DNA of 64,000 nt from CAMDMI01 sp044379485. GTDB taxonomy: Bacteria; Bacteroidota; Bacteroidia; Cytophagales; Flexibacteraceae. Made by a program: the position numbers and the translations under genes. Numbering within the stretch: the first letter of the stretch is position 1; each line of letters starts with the position of its first letter. The stretch covers positions 20,660-84,659 of the forward strand of contig JBIPOE010000008.1 of the NCBI GenBank assembly GCA_044379485.1. Reading direction: 5' to 3'. The notes under the pieces are model-generated. The model was not told the DNA's origin. It searched no databases and saw nothing but the letters and a program-made list of their open reading frames with translations. Below, in pieces: positions 16,886-26,133 of the stretch.

Positions 16886-19276
16886 TTAAAACGTATATCT
16901 CACAAATGGAACAGGAAAGAACCCTTGCTGATACTGGGTTACAATACTGTTTGTCCTTCTGTTGTATTGTTGGTTAAACACGTTTTGATTGTTGCTAACG
17001 TTTTGTAAATCAACAGCAAACTCCAAAGTACTTTTGGCATATTCCCTTCTGTAAGCAAGTTTCACATCCGCTCGTAAATATTCTTTTTGGCGATCGGAAA
17101 AGGCTCTGCTTTCTTCAAAAATGGCTCTTTCGGCTTGCTTCGATTCACCAAAATTTATTGGGGTGAGGTATCGCCCGCCAATGGTAGTAAATTTCAGATT
17201 CACAGCCAATATATGCTTTCCACTTGTACCCAGCTTCCACTCTTTTCCTACCAAAGCATTTAATACATAGCCCGTATTGAAGGCCGTATTTCTCCAGACT
17301 TTGTCCGCTCCTCTGTATTTACTTTCAAAAACAGAAGCAGTAATCAGATAGTAAAAGCCTTTTGTAAAGGTTCTCTCCAAAGTGACTTCTATGCCATAAT
17401 TTTCCCCTAAGCCATTGTTTACCAGTGAGTCAACATCTTCAGGCGCAAAGCTGTTTCCAGCATTTAACGCAGAGTATGAAGAGGCATATTTGGTGATCGG
17501 AGCTTTGTCTATAAATTGGTAATATGCCTCAGCTTTCAAGGTAGTGTTGTTGGTTACTTGTCTTTCCGTTCCTAACACAAAATGCTGGCTTCGGGTAAAT
17601 CCTAAATCTTTGTTGGTCAATAAAATGCCATTGGCAATCGGTGTTTCCACGGAATATGTATAAGCAGATTGCATTTGGTTGTGAACCCCATATCCCACAT
17701 TAAGAGATTGATTTTCACTAATGTTATATCTCGCCCCGATTCTTGGCTCTATTGCAAAAGCATCACCCTGGTTTGTGTATTGGGTATGAATGCCTGGGGT
17801 TACGCTAAATCTTGGGCTAAACCTATGTTTCAGTTGCAGATAGGCCTGACCCAAATACCAATCACCATTTTTATCTACATTAATCACCTCGTTTACACCA
17901 CTATACACATTTTTATTAAACAAATCATACGCATACACATCGTTATAAAATCCTGCATTAAGGCTGTTTCTGGCATTGATTTTATACACATACTGTCCAT
18001 TTAAACTATATTTCTGAGTTCGGAATCTGGCTTTACCCGATAAAAATGCTTGCCGTGTTACTGTGCTGATTGAGTCACATTCAAAGTTTTCTTTTGTTGT
18101 AGAATAGCCAGCAGTCAGCTTCAGATTGGATTTTGCACTTGTTTGAATATCCAAAGAAACTCCCCCAATTCCGGTTCCATAATCCACCCTTGTATTCTCA
18201 TTTTCACTTCCATACAAATTTTCGCCAGTCGTGTCTTCTTTATTTCCTTCAAAATTAATATCGCTAAAACCTCCCATTCCAAAAGCCGAAAGCGTAACTT
18301 TTGAGCTAAGTGGCAGGTTTATTTTAAAATTAAGATCCTGATAATTGGGCACCGCATTTCCGGTTCCAAACTGAATACCCAATTGTTGAAACACACCTAA
18401 AGTAGAATACCGGTAATTGAAAAGGTAGGAACCCTTTTTAGGATCTGTCTTTGAAAATGGTCCCTCAGCTCCAACCTCAAAACCATTAAAACCCACTTGA
18501 CCCAGATACTCTCTTTTTTCATTGTTTCCATTTCTTAATCTTAAGTCAAAAACACCAGCCAGACCATTGCCATATTGCGCAGGAAAGGCTGAGGTAAGAA
18601 AATCAGATTTGGCTATATTGTTGTTATTCAATATACTAACAGGCCCTCCAGTGCTGGTAAGCGAACCAAAGTGGTTTGGATTGGGAATGTTCAAACCTTC
18701 CATTTGCCAAACCATGCCTGAAGGCGAATTGCCCCGAACTACAATGTCGTTCCGGCTATCGTTTCCTGCAATCACACCGGCAAAATTGGCTGCCATTCTT
18801 GCTGGGTCACCCAAAGCCCCTGCATAGCGTTTGGTATCATCCACATTAAATGAACGGCCCGAAATAAGGGACATTTCATTATTGGTAACCAGTTTATTTT
18901 CAGACCGTTTGGCGGTAATTTCAACCTCAGCAGATTGCACAACTGATTCTGTTAATACAATATCCAAAATCACTTCTTTTCCAGCAGTAATTACCACATT
19001 GGCCAAAACTCTGGCTTCGTAACCTATTGCCTTAACCTGAAAAGTTTGGCGACCCAATGGAACACCCGTGATTTTAAAATTGCCATCTACATCGGCCGAA
19101 CTACCTAAAACAGGCGATTCTGCCCGGACAAGGATAACGGTTGCTCCAATAACTGGCGATTTACTGGCCTCGTCTATTATTCGGCCCCGCACGGTTTGCG
19201 AACTCTGGCCAAAAATAGAGGTAGAAAGTGTGAGTAGTAAAATTGTATGGATGGCGATTGAGAAAATTTTTTTCAT
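16886..19276 (-). CDS. TonB-dependent outer-membrane receptor with carboxypeptidase-like N-domain
   Basis: About 796 residues from the ATG at 19276 (MKKIFSIAIHTILLL); two further in-frame ATGs lie just upstream. A signal peptide ends near IFGQ. A CarboxypepD_reg-like beta-sandwich follows (about 25-105, VRGRIIDEASKSPVIGATV), then a plug domain (about 120-235, with NDIVVRGNSPSGMVWQMEGL split here as NDIVVRGNSPSG and MVWQMEGLN) and a 22-strand barrel ending in FVRYTF with a terminal aromatic. There is no SusD partner, so it is not a SusCD starch-type pair; the substrate is unknown. It is convergent with, and only six bases from, the MazF-type toxin gene. Confidence 0.9.
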   Translation of the reverse strand: MKKIFSIAIHTILLLTLSTSIFGQSSQTVRGRIIDEASKSPVIGATVILVRAESPVLGSSADVDGNFKITGVPLGRQTFQVKAIGYEARVLANVVITAGKEVILDIVLTESVVQSAEVEITAKRSENKLVTNNEMSLISGRSFNVDDTKRYAGALGDPARMAANFAGVIAGNDSRNDIVVRGNSPSGMVWQMEGLNIPNPNHFGSLTSTGGPVSILNNNNIAKSDFLTSAFPAQYGNGLAGVFDLRLRNGNNEKREYLGQVGFNGFEVGAEGPFSKTDPKKGSYLFNYRYSTLGVFQQLGIQFGTGNAVPNYQDLNFKINLPLSSKVTLSAFGMGGFSDINFEGNKEDTTGENLYGSENENTRVDYGTGIGGVSLDIQTSAKSNLKLTAGYSTTKENFECDSISTVTRQAFLSGKARFRTQKYSLNGQYVYKINARNSLNAGFYNDVYAYDLFNKNVYSGVNEVINVDKNGDWYLGQAYLQLKHRFSPRFSVTPGIHTQYTNQGDAFAIEPRIGARYNISENQSLNVGYGVHNQMQSAYTYSVETPIANGILLTNKDLGFTRSQHFVLGTERQVTNNTTLKAEAYYQFIDKAPITKYASSYSALNAGNSFAPEDVDSLVNNGLGENYGIEVTLERTFTKGFYYLITASVFESKYRGADKVWRNTAFNTGYVLNALVGKEWKLGTSGKHILAVNLKFTTIGGRYLTPINFGESKQAERAIFEESRAFSDRQKEYLRADVKLAYRREYAKSTLEFAVDLQNVSNNQNVFNQQYNRRTNSIVTQYQQGFFPVPFVRYTF

Positions 19277-19454
19277 AAACATCATTTTAAGATTTGATGA
19301 ATCAAAGGAATGTTTCTCCTTTTAGCTTGAAAAATGAAAATAGGCTAAGCGAACCTATCTAAACATGAGCCGTAATATTTAGAACCTGAACCGTAAGACA
19401 AATCAAGAGGTGAAAGATAAAACTTAAAGATTTGGGTGGTTTAGGCAAATCAGA

Positions 19455-20456
19455 TTACCAGCGCATCAGATTTGAACCCCATGTAAAACCCGAGCCAAAA
19501 GCAGTGAGGCAGACCAACATACCATCTTTTACCCTTCCCGCTTGCCATGCCTCGCTTAAAGCAATGGGAATGGATGCCGCTGTGGTATTGCCATAACGCT
19601 CAATATTGGAAACAACCTTTTCATCTGATAAACCCAATTGTTCCTTTATGTAATTGGTAATCCGAAGGTTGGCCTGGTGTGGAACCAACAAATCCAGATC
19701 TTCTTTTGAAAATCCGTTTTGGCTTAAAATTTCCAGGGTAACTTCAGGAAATCGTTGGACTGCATGTTTAAAAACCTGATTTCCATTCATAAACGGACGA
19801 GAATCACTAAGATCCAAGGCCAATTCTTCAAATTTCCGTTTTGGCCGGCTGCTACCCGGATCTTTTAAAATAAGTTCCTCCGCAAACTTCCCATCTGCAT
19901 ATAACTTACTGTCTATTATGCCTTTATTTGGATCTGAAGAACGACGCATCAAAACTGCACCTGCACCATCCCCAAAAATTACCGCCATTCCTCGACCCTC
20001 TGTGCTGATATCCAAAGCCGAAGATTGAATTTCTGCACCTATTACCAATACATTTTGATAAATACCGGTTTTGATAAACTGATCGGCCACAGAAACGGCA
20101 TACACAAAACCAGTACACTGATTGCGGATATCCAATGCAGGAATGTTTCCCAAACCCAATTCACGCTGAAGCAAAACACCCGAACCTGGGAAATAGTAAT
20201 CAGGTGTAATGGTTGCAAAAACTATAAAATCAACTTCAGATGCCTCTAATCCAGCATTTTGAAGCGCCATTTTGGAAGCTTTAGCCGCCATGTTTGCCAC
20301 CGTATCTACGCCTTGAGTAAACCAGCGACGCTCTTTTATTCCGGTTCTTTCGGTTATCCAGGCATCATTTGTATCCATCAATTCGGATAAATACTGATTG
20401 CTAATGATTCTTTCTGGTGCGTAGTGCCCGGTTCCTGCGATGTAGGACTTAAACAT
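19455..20456 (-). CDS. fabH: 3-oxoacyl-ACP synthase III
   Basis: Starts fatty-acid synthesis by condensing acetyl-CoA with malonyl-ACP. From the ATG at 20456 (MFKSYIAGTGHYAPE) the protein has 333 residues, the normal length; a longer frame to 20513 adds 19 residues not found in the family. The catalytic triad is visible: Cys114 in NQCTGFVYAVS, His in PHQANLRI and Asn in YGNTTAASIP. The segment TGIKERRW near residue 37 is also typical. It stands alone rather than in a plsX-fabH operon, and Bacteroidota usually carry more than one FabH, so this may be the accessory copy. fabI is 12 kb away in the same window. Confidence 0.93.
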   Translation of the reverse strand: MFKSYIAGTGHYAPERIISNQYLSELMDTNDAWITERTGIKERRWFTQGVDTVANMAAKASKMALQNAGLEASEVDFIVFATITPDYYFPGSGVLLQRELGLGNIPALDIRNQCTGFVYAVSVADQFIKTGIYQNVLVIGAEIQSSALDISTEGRGMAVIFGDGAGAVLMRRSSDPNKGIIDSKLYADGKFAEELILKDPGSSRPKRKFEELALDLSDSRPFMNGNQVFKHAVQRFPEVTLEILSQNGFSKEDLDLLVPHQANLRITNYIKEQLGLSDEKVVSNIERYGNTTAASIPIALSEAWQAGRVKDGMLVCLTAFGSGFTWGSNLMRW

Positions 20457-20585
20457 AAAATTTGGTGATAAGTATAAAAGAGAAAGGCAAAATAAAGGAG
20501 CTGATTGAAACAAAATACATTTTCCTCAAATGAAAGAAAAACATTGGACTCTAATCTATACTTTTGACCCTTCTGGAATTGATTC

Positions 20586-21299
20586 ATGATCAACAAAGTC
20601 CGAGTTTTTATTCTAATTGTTTTTACTATTTCTGCCTTTGGTTTTCTATTAGATTCCAATGGCCAAACCTATGAAGTAGTTGGAAATGATACAATTAACA
20701 GAACTGATACTGCTGATAAAAAACAAGGATTATGGAAATATTGGGACAATAATCTCAGTCTGGCTCTGGTTTGCAACTACAAAGACGATAACCCTGTTGG
20801 CAAACAATCCTATTACCAGAAAAATAAAACCATCATGGAATTGGAGCCAGTAAAAGGCAAAAATGAAATTGCCTGGAAATATTATGGCAGTGGAAAACTG
20901 GTGCAAGGCAGACTCAGAAAAGGGAAACGGAAATTTGAGTTTGTTAACGTAAAGGGTAAGAAATTAACCCGGCAGGAAATTACAATTTTAACCGAACTGA
21001 TGGAACTGGATGCCTCATATCAAGGTGGATTTTATGAATTGTTTCGATATTTCAAGGCCCATATTAAATATCCAAGAACTGCAGAACAAGCTGAAAAAGA
21101 AGGAATTGTAGAAGTTACTTTTGTGGTGAAGGAAAATGGTGAAATTGGTGAGGTGAAGCTTCTTTCAGGTTTTGATGTGGAATGCAATGAGGCTACCCTG
21201 GAATGTGTAAAATCAATGCCGCGTTGGCGGCCAGCAACCAAAATGGGCTATGCATTTGAAAGCATGGTAAAAGTTCCGGTTCAATTCAAAAAAATGTAA
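20586..21299 (+). CDS. TonB C-terminal-domain protein (secreted or periplasmic energy-transducer relative)
   Basis: 237 residues. An N-terminal hydrophobic segment (about 5-24) is followed by QTYEV, which reads as a signal peptide cleaved near Gly-Gln rather than a TonB anchor. The middle has MORN-like repeats (GLWKYWDNN, WKYYGSGKLVQGRLRKGK). The last 85 residues are a TonB_C domain: HIKYPRTAEQAEKEGIVEVTF, given here as KYPRTAEQAEKEG, then VTFVVKENGEIGEVKLLSG and MPRWRPATKMG. It lacks a proline-rich spacer, so it may be a periplasmic partner rather than a classical TonB. It is divergent from fabH; TACTTTTG at 20559-20566 is a possible -7 element. Confidence 0.8.
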   Translation: MINKVRVFILIVFTISAFGFLLDSNGQTYEVVGNDTINRTDTADKKQGLWKYWDNNLSLALVCNYKDDNPVGKQSYYQKNKTIMELEPVKGKNEIAWKYYGSGKLVQGRLRKGKRKFEFVNVKGKKLTRQEITILTELMELDASYQGGFYELFRYFKAHIKYPRTAEQAEKEGIVEVTFVVKENGEIGEVKLLSGFDVECNEATLECVKSMPRWRPATKMGYAFESMVKVPVQFKKM

Positions 21300-21450
21300 G
21301 ACCATCTATCCTAACCATTACCACAATTTATTTGTTACTTTGAGTTTGAACCTTAAAACCAATTCCACTTTGATTAAAAAATTATGAAACAATTTATTCT
21401 TAGCGCTGATTTAATTTACTTGTCCCCATTATTTTAAAGTCTGGATAACC

Positions 21451-22128
21451 ATGATTAAACATTTACATTTTGCTACTCCAAAACTATCCACCAAAATTTT
21501 TGGCTTCATTTTGCTGCTTTTGATTTTTGGAGAAAACAGTTTTGCGCAACGTTTTACAGGTAAATTAATTGCTGGAATCAACGGCTCCCAAATTGAAGGA
21601 GACGGCTTTGGAGGCTTTTATCAGGCTGGTTTGCTTGCTGGGGTTGGAGCTGATTTTCAGATAGATGACCGCTGGAGCATTGGACCAGAATTCTTATATT
21701 CTGGCAAAGGAAGCAGAGTAACTCTAGACCAAATGGAAACTCTGGGTTTGGATAGAATTATCTACCGTTTGAATTATTTGGATCTACCCATTATCGCAAC
21801 GTGTAAAATCAAAGATGGCTTTAGGGTTTTAGGTGGTGTTTCTGTTAATTATCTATTGGTTGCCAAAATAGATAATGGTACCAATTTCGGTTTTGTTGAT
21901 AGCAGAGCCCTGTTTCAAGACTTTGACTACCAGGTTCTTGCAGGAATGGAGTATGAAATATTTGACAATGTTTGGCTCCAGGGAAGATGGAGTTATTCTG
22001 CTGTTGCAACAAATACAAGAAACATTGGATTTCCCATAGTAACGGGAATGCGAGGTGGATTTTTCAACAACCTCCTTCAATTTTCACTTCGCTTCAATTT
22101 GAAACGTGGAGAAAAGGAAAGTGAATAA
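21451..22128 (+). CDS. Outer-membrane beta-barrel protein (PorT/OMP_b-brl family)
   Basis: 225 residues. A signal peptide ends at SFAQ (about residue 33). The rest alternates in the pattern of an eight-strand barrel, with GLLAGVGADFQIDDRWSIG, LNYLDLPIIATCKI and RVLGGVSVNYLL as typical strands, and it ends in FSLRFNLKRGEKESE, so the last strand is not the very C-terminus. LDLPIIA is a hallmark of the PorT-like outer_membrane_beta-barrel group. The function is unknown; small barrels of this type are common in Bacteroidota. Confidence 0.8.
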   Translation: MIKHLHFATPKLSTKIFGFILLLLIFGENSFAQRFTGKLIAGINGSQIEGDGFGGFYQAGLLAGVGADFQIDDRWSIGPEFLYSGKGSRVTLDQMETLGLDRIIYRLNYLDLPIIATCKIKDGFRVLGGVSVNYLLVAKIDNGTNFGFVDSRALFQDFDYQVLAGMEYEIFDNVWLQGRWSYSAVATNTRNIGFPIVTGMRGGFFNNLLQFSLRFNLKRGEKESE

Positions 22129-22212
22129 AGGACAACAGTTAAAACCCCAAACTCTCCAGCGGCCTAATCTGGTGCGTTTTCTCATCCTTGCCATTGGTGA
22201 TGAACACCTAAA

Positions 22213-22240
22213 AAAAAGACCAGCTTTTGCTGGTCTTATT
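22213..22240 (-). terminator. Intrinsic terminator for the Spy-like gene
   Basis: AAGACCAGC (22216-22224) pairs with GCTGGTCTT (22229-22237) across a TTTT loop. The A-run at 22210-22217 becomes the U-tract on the minus strand, so it chiefly serves the gene that ends at 22268. Confidence 0.8.
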
Positions 22241-22267
22241 TCTGAATTTTGAATTTTTAAGGAATCC

Positions 22268-22744
22268 TTATTCCCCTCTCCCCTTGTTTCTTTTTGATTT
22301 TTCGCGTTTCAAATGTTTGGTATCAAACACCACCCTTTGGTCTGTCGTCAATAATTTTCTGATTTCCTGCTTTTGGGCGGCCCTTAGTTTTGAAATTTTT
22401 CCTTCCAAAGCATGCACTTCATCAATCAGAATATTGATCATTGCCATATCAGGCTTTTCAGCGATTTCCATTGTTTGAAGTTTTGCCTTTTTTTCACCCA
22501 GCTGACCTTTCAATGGTAATATTTCCTTTTGCGATTGAATACGGATGGCCTTGATTTTAGTTTTTTGTTCCGGACTCAAATTTGGAATCTCATGCCTGTT
22601 CATCCGACTTGAATCTTTGGGATGACGCCTCGCATCCCCAAAAGTAGATCCACAAGAAAGCAAAAGGACAAATAAGAATAAGCTTGCCGTTCTAAATCCA
22701 GAATTACCTGATAAGAACCTGTTGTTTAAATTGTTGCTGCGCAT
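22268..22744 (-). CDS. Spy/CpxP-like periplasmic lipoprotein
   Basis: 158 residues. The N-terminus has a hydrophobic stretch ending in VLLLSCGST, a good lipobox, so it is probably a lipoprotein. The mature part is almost all helical and charged, beginning with NLSPEQKTKIKAIRIQSQ, which resembles the LTxxQ motif of Spy/CpxP stress chaperones, and containing a second similar unit, LRAAQKQEIRKLLTTDQ. The C-terminus is very basic (KHLKREKSKRNKGRGE). Role by analogy: holding or refolding envelope proteins, or metal and stress sensing. It is convergent with the beta-barrel gene and separated from it by the terminator. Confidence 0.7.
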   Translation of the reverse strand: MRSNNLNNRFLSGNSGFRTASLFLFVLLLSCGSTFGDARRHPKDSSRMNRHEIPNLSPEQKTKIKAIRIQSQKEILPLKGQLGEKKAKLQTMEIAEKPDMAMINILIDEVHALEGKISKLRAAQKQEIRKLLTTDQRVVFDTKHLKREKSKRNKGRGE

Positions 22745-23155
22745 TGTTTAAAATTTTTGTGATACAATAGCAGCTTTGAGGCAATATAGGTGCTAAGGTT
22801 TAATGCGCTCCAATCTTTTATTTTCAATTCATTTTTGGCGGCAATTCCTGCTGTTCACTCTTATCCCCTGAACATCGACGATGGGTTCAAACCTCGTCGA
22901 TCGTTTCTATGTCTGGTTAGTTCTAACCCCCAAATCGACACATTGTTTATAACACCAGTTCTGAATCGAGGCTCTTACACTCCAAAGGGACCATTACTAT
23001 AACAGAGATACAAATTTCAAAGGTTTTAAATAACCAGATCATTGAAAATCAAGTTGAGCACTTTACTTAAATACAATACAACGAAAGTGTTATTGACAGG
23101 GAATGAATTCTGATTCTGATTTGTAAAAATTTAAAATTGTCATTTCTGACTGTTT
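22745..23155. other. 411-bp intergenic region with one palindromic repeat
   Basis: Contains the promoter regions of two divergent genes and the palindromic repeat at 22862-22905. The adjoining stretch GGCGGCAATTCCTGC (22838-22852) is more GC-rich than the surroundings and may belong to the same dispersed element. I see no gene. Confidence 0.5.
22862..22905. repeat. Palindromic repeat element, copy 1
   Basis: A 44-bp sequence that recurs at 26021-26064 with 7 differences (84% identity by my alignment). Its core is an inverted repeat, TCGACGA and TCGTCGA, enclosing a short GGTT/AACC inner stem. The arms are better conserved than the loop, as expected if the hairpin matters. Confidence 0.85.
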
Positions 23156-25858
23156 ATGAAACAATATTTTCCTCTACTTTTTCTATTTGTTTTTCAATCC
23201 GCCATCGCTCAAATTTTTGCGCCAGATCCAAATTTTGGCATAAATGGCAGAGTTGAAAATGGCTTTACAAATGGCACTTTGCGATTAAATACCTCAGTAA
23301 TTTTGCAAAATGGTTCCATTATAAGTGCTGGCAACAATAGCAATTTCACCACTGATTTTGTGGTAACAAAAAACTTAGCCTCAGGAGTTTTGGATAATAA
23401 TTTTGGAAACCAGGGTTATGTAAATATTGACTACACACAGGGTGCTGAAGATTTAAAAAGTATTGCTTTACAGGCAGACGGCAAAATTTTGGTCGGAGGA
23501 AGCACAAAGCTAAGTAACAAAACCTCAAGCGCTTTGACACGACTACATGAAAATGGAACCATTGATACTTCATTTGGAGAAAATGGTCTTTTAAAATTTC
23601 TTGCTACAGGCACTACTTCACTTTCGGTAGTGGAGAAAATTGTCGTTTTATCGGATGGAAAAATATTGGTTGGCGGGTATTTATACCAGAATAATGTTTA
23701 CCGGGGCTACCTGCGGAGATATCTTTCAAATGGCACATTGGACACTCTTTTTGGAACCTCTGGCCAAAGCACCATCAACTTTGCCGCCACTTCAGCAAGT
23801 AGCTACGTGTATGATATAATACCTGAAACAGATGGAAAAATCACCGTTTATGGTCAGAATTATGCCACCCGATTTATACTTGGTATTGCCAGGCTTTCCA
23901 GCAATGGAGTTTTAGATGCAAGCTTTTCTACAGACGGAGTACTCACCCATTCCTTCGCCACCGGTCAAAATTATGCCACCAGAATATTTAAACTTGCAGA
24001 TGGAAAATATGTAATAGTTGGTTATGCAAACTCCTCTGCTTCAAATTATAAAGTATTTTCTTCACGGTTCAGTGTTACTGGTGATCCGGACAATGGCTAT
24101 GGAACTAATGGAACCGGAAATTATAGCGTAAACTCTAGCTACACAAGCGGACTTGGGGCTGCAATTTTATCTGATGAATCTTTATTGATTGCTGGAGAGG
24201 CCTATTTTACCAATATTTATAATGCACTTGTTTATAAGGTTTCACCCGGTGGAACATTGGAAACCAGCTTCGCAACCAATGGTTATGCCAGGATAAATTC
24301 AGGTTCAAATTCCTCTTATGGAAATTCTGTTTTGGTATCAGGAAACAACATTTTTTTGACGGGTTCCATTTATTCTTCAAGTGCAAATTCTAACTATGGG
24401 CTTGTAGCTGGTTTGCAAAATACGGGGACAGCTTTGGTGGGTTTTGGAACAAACGGGCAGGCCTCAATAGATAAAACCAATTCAAATACAAGAGCAAAAC
24501 ATCTCGATAAAACCTCTGATGGCCAGTATATTGTCTCAGGTGATGTGGTTAACTACGACGCCGACCAATTTAAAGCAAAATTTAATGCCAATGGGAGCAA
24601 AGACAACAGTTTTGCCAATCAGGGAGTTTCTGTCCAGGATTTTGGTAGCGTGGAAAACTATGAGGATCGGGTAGATTTAAACAATGGAGAATTTGTTCAA
24701 CTATCAGCCGTAGGGGATGTAAGTCTCGCTTTTACCGGTCTGGGCACATTTTCCAGCACTTCGGACTATAGTCTGGTAAGAACTGGTGCTCAGGGAATTC
24801 AGGCTGCAACCAACAAAAAATTCAGGTTTTCCAGCACAGAATTTACTCAGCCAAAAGTTGTTCGTAAGGACCCTCAAGGAAATATTTACGTGTTAGCAGA
24901 CCAGGCCCAACCGACCAAAAGTGCTTGCTATATTTCAAAACATCTGGCATCCAATTTAGCTCTGGATAACACTTTTGGCACTTCAGGAAAATATCAGTTG
25001 TATGGATTTTCTTTTCCAACAGTGGCCAATTGTTTTGATTTTCAAATAGATAACAATGGCAATATTTATACTTTAAGATATTCAGGAAATACCCCCGGTA
25101 CAGCCGGATTCAGGCTTAGGAAATACAATCCTCAAATGGTGGCAGACCTCAATTTCGCCACATTGTCGGGCGAGCTTGTGGTGGAGCCATTTTCAGCTAA
25201 AAGACTTTATATCCATTCCAATGGTTTTATTGTTTCGGGTAGCAAATCAAACATTGCATCTCTGGCAAGAATTTCATTAACGGGTCAGCTTCTGGGCATT
25301 ATTTCTATACCTGAATTCAAATCAATTTCCAAAATTGTAATAGACACTGATGGATCCTTTTATGTAGCTGGTTTGGGCCAGAATGACAAATTTCGGCTGG
25401 TCAAATTTTTGGCCGATGGCTCAGCTGCATCCACCTTTAATGGAAGCGGTAGCATTACCGATTCTTATTTTAACAATGCGGTTTCCATTCAGGATTTCGT
25501 GTTGGAAACAGGGGGAACTATAACCATCCTGGCCCGCACCCGTGAAGGATTAGAGGGCGAAAAAGTGGGTTTACTGCGTTTGGTTCAGGTAACGTCTGCC
25601 GAGGATAAAATTGAAAATATAAATCAATCCGGCTTCGTTTATCCAAATCCAGCATCGGAAAAAATCTATTGGCAACCAACCCAAAATGGAGAACTGCCTA
25701 TCATTTCAATAATAGACATTTCCGGAAAAAAAATTGGCTCCAGCCAGGCTACCTCCGGAGAAGCTGGTTTGGATATTCAACATTTACCAAAAGGGAAATA
25801 TTGGCTATCCATTCAAGGTTCAAAGGAAAGGAATCTGCTTCCATTTTTAAAGAATTAG
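23156..25858 (+). CDS. Delta-60-repeat secreted protein with T9SS sorting domain
   Basis: 900 residues. A signal peptide ends at AIAQ (about residue 19). The body is a long series of delta-60-type units of about 50-60 residues, each with a phrase such as LDTSFGENG, LDNNFGNQG, LDASFSTDG and a following 'DGKILVGG' strand, which should fold into one or more beta-propellers. The last 80 residues (FVYPNPASEKIYW, then IISIIDISGKKIG and LPKGKYWLSI) form a type A T9SS sorting domain. The protein should be secreted or attached to the cell surface. Function unknown; adhesion or binding is a family-level guess. Both flanks carry copies of one palindromic repeat. Confidence 0.87.
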   Translation: MKQYFPLLFLFVFQSAIAQIFAPDPNFGINGRVENGFTNGTLRLNTSVILQNGSIISAGNNSNFTTDFVVTKNLASGVLDNNFGNQGYVNIDYTQGAEDLKSIALQADGKILVGGSTKLSNKTSSALTRLHENGTIDTSFGENGLLKFLATGTTSLSVVEKIVVLSDGKILVGGYLYQNNVYRGYLRRYLSNGTLDTLFGTSGQSTINFAATSASSYVYDIIPETDGKITVYGQNYATRFILGIARLSSNGVLDASFSTDGVLTHSFATGQNYATRIFKLADGKYVIVGYANSSASNYKVFSSRFSVTGDPDNGYGTNGTGNYSVNSSYTSGLGAAILSDESLLIAGEAYFTNIYNALVYKVSPGGTLETSFATNGYARINSGSNSSYGNSVLVSGNNIFLTGSIYSSSANSNYGLVAGLQNTGTALVGFGTNGQASIDKTNSNTRAKHLDKTSDGQYIVSGDVVNYDADQFKAKFNANGSKDNSFANQGVSVQDFGSVENYEDRVDLNNGEFVQLSAVGDVSLAFTGLGTFSSTSDYSLVRTGAQGIQAATNKKFRFSSTEFTQPKVVRKDPQGNIYVLADQAQPTKSACYISKHLASNLALDNTFGTSGKYQLYGFSFPTVANCFDFQIDNNGNIYTLRYSGNTPGTAGFRLRKYNPQMVADLNFATLSGELVVEPFSAKRLYIHSNGFIVSGSKSNIASLARISLTGQLLGIISIPEFKSISKIVIDTDGSFYVAGLGQNDKFRLVKFLADGSAASTFNGSGSITDSYFNNAVSIQDFVLETGGTITILARTREGLEGEKVGLLRLVQVTSAEDKIENINQSGFVYPNPASEKIYWQPTQNGELPIISIIDISGKKIGSSQATSGEAGLDIQHLPKGKYWLSIQGSKERNLLPFLKN

Positions 25859-25982
25859 CGAAAGGAAAGTATGTTAAAGATTGCTTTTTTGTGAAAGAAA
25901 GCTCACTTTAAAAGCCTCAAGATATAGCCTATTTATAATTGGCATAGTTTTAATCACTGTTTCACCCAAAATAAGCTTTGCC

Positions 25983-26006
25983 TCGGTTGGTGTTTTCACC
26001 AACCGA
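25983..26006. repeat. Perfect 10-bp hairpin beside the palindromic repeat
   Basis: TCGGTTGGTG (25983-25992) and CACCAACCGA (25997-26006) around a TTTT loop. It lies 125 bases after the delta-60 gene. No T-run follows on the plus strand, so it may be part of the same dispersed element as the repeat at 26021. Confidence 0.85.
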
Positions 26007-26020
26007 AATGGCGAGCTGCC

Positions 26021-26064
26021 TATCCTCCAAACGTCGACGATGGTTGTAAACCTCGTCGATCGTT
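26021..26064. repeat. Palindromic repeat element, copy 2
   Basis: Second copy of the element at 22862-22905, with the better hairpin. Outer arms AACG (26030-26033) and CGTT (26061-26064), middle arms TCGACGA (26034-26040) and TCGTCGA (26053-26059), inner arms GGTT and AACC around a GTA loop; one unpaired T interrupts each side (26041 and 26060). Confidence 0.88.
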
Positions 26065-26133
26065 AACATTGAGGAAAAACCAAAAAATAAATTACCAGGA
26101 ATTTCAGACCTTTGGACCTCCAAAAATAAAACA

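Noticed and set aside
22838..22905. Small gene AIPAVHSYPLNIDDGF
   Set aside because: The reading frame is made by the palindromic repeat and its flank, without a start or conserved domain.
25881..26066. Small membrane-protein frame ending in NGELPILQTSTMVVNLVDR
   Set aside because: Its end is simply the translated palindromic repeat, and the rest is not protein-like.
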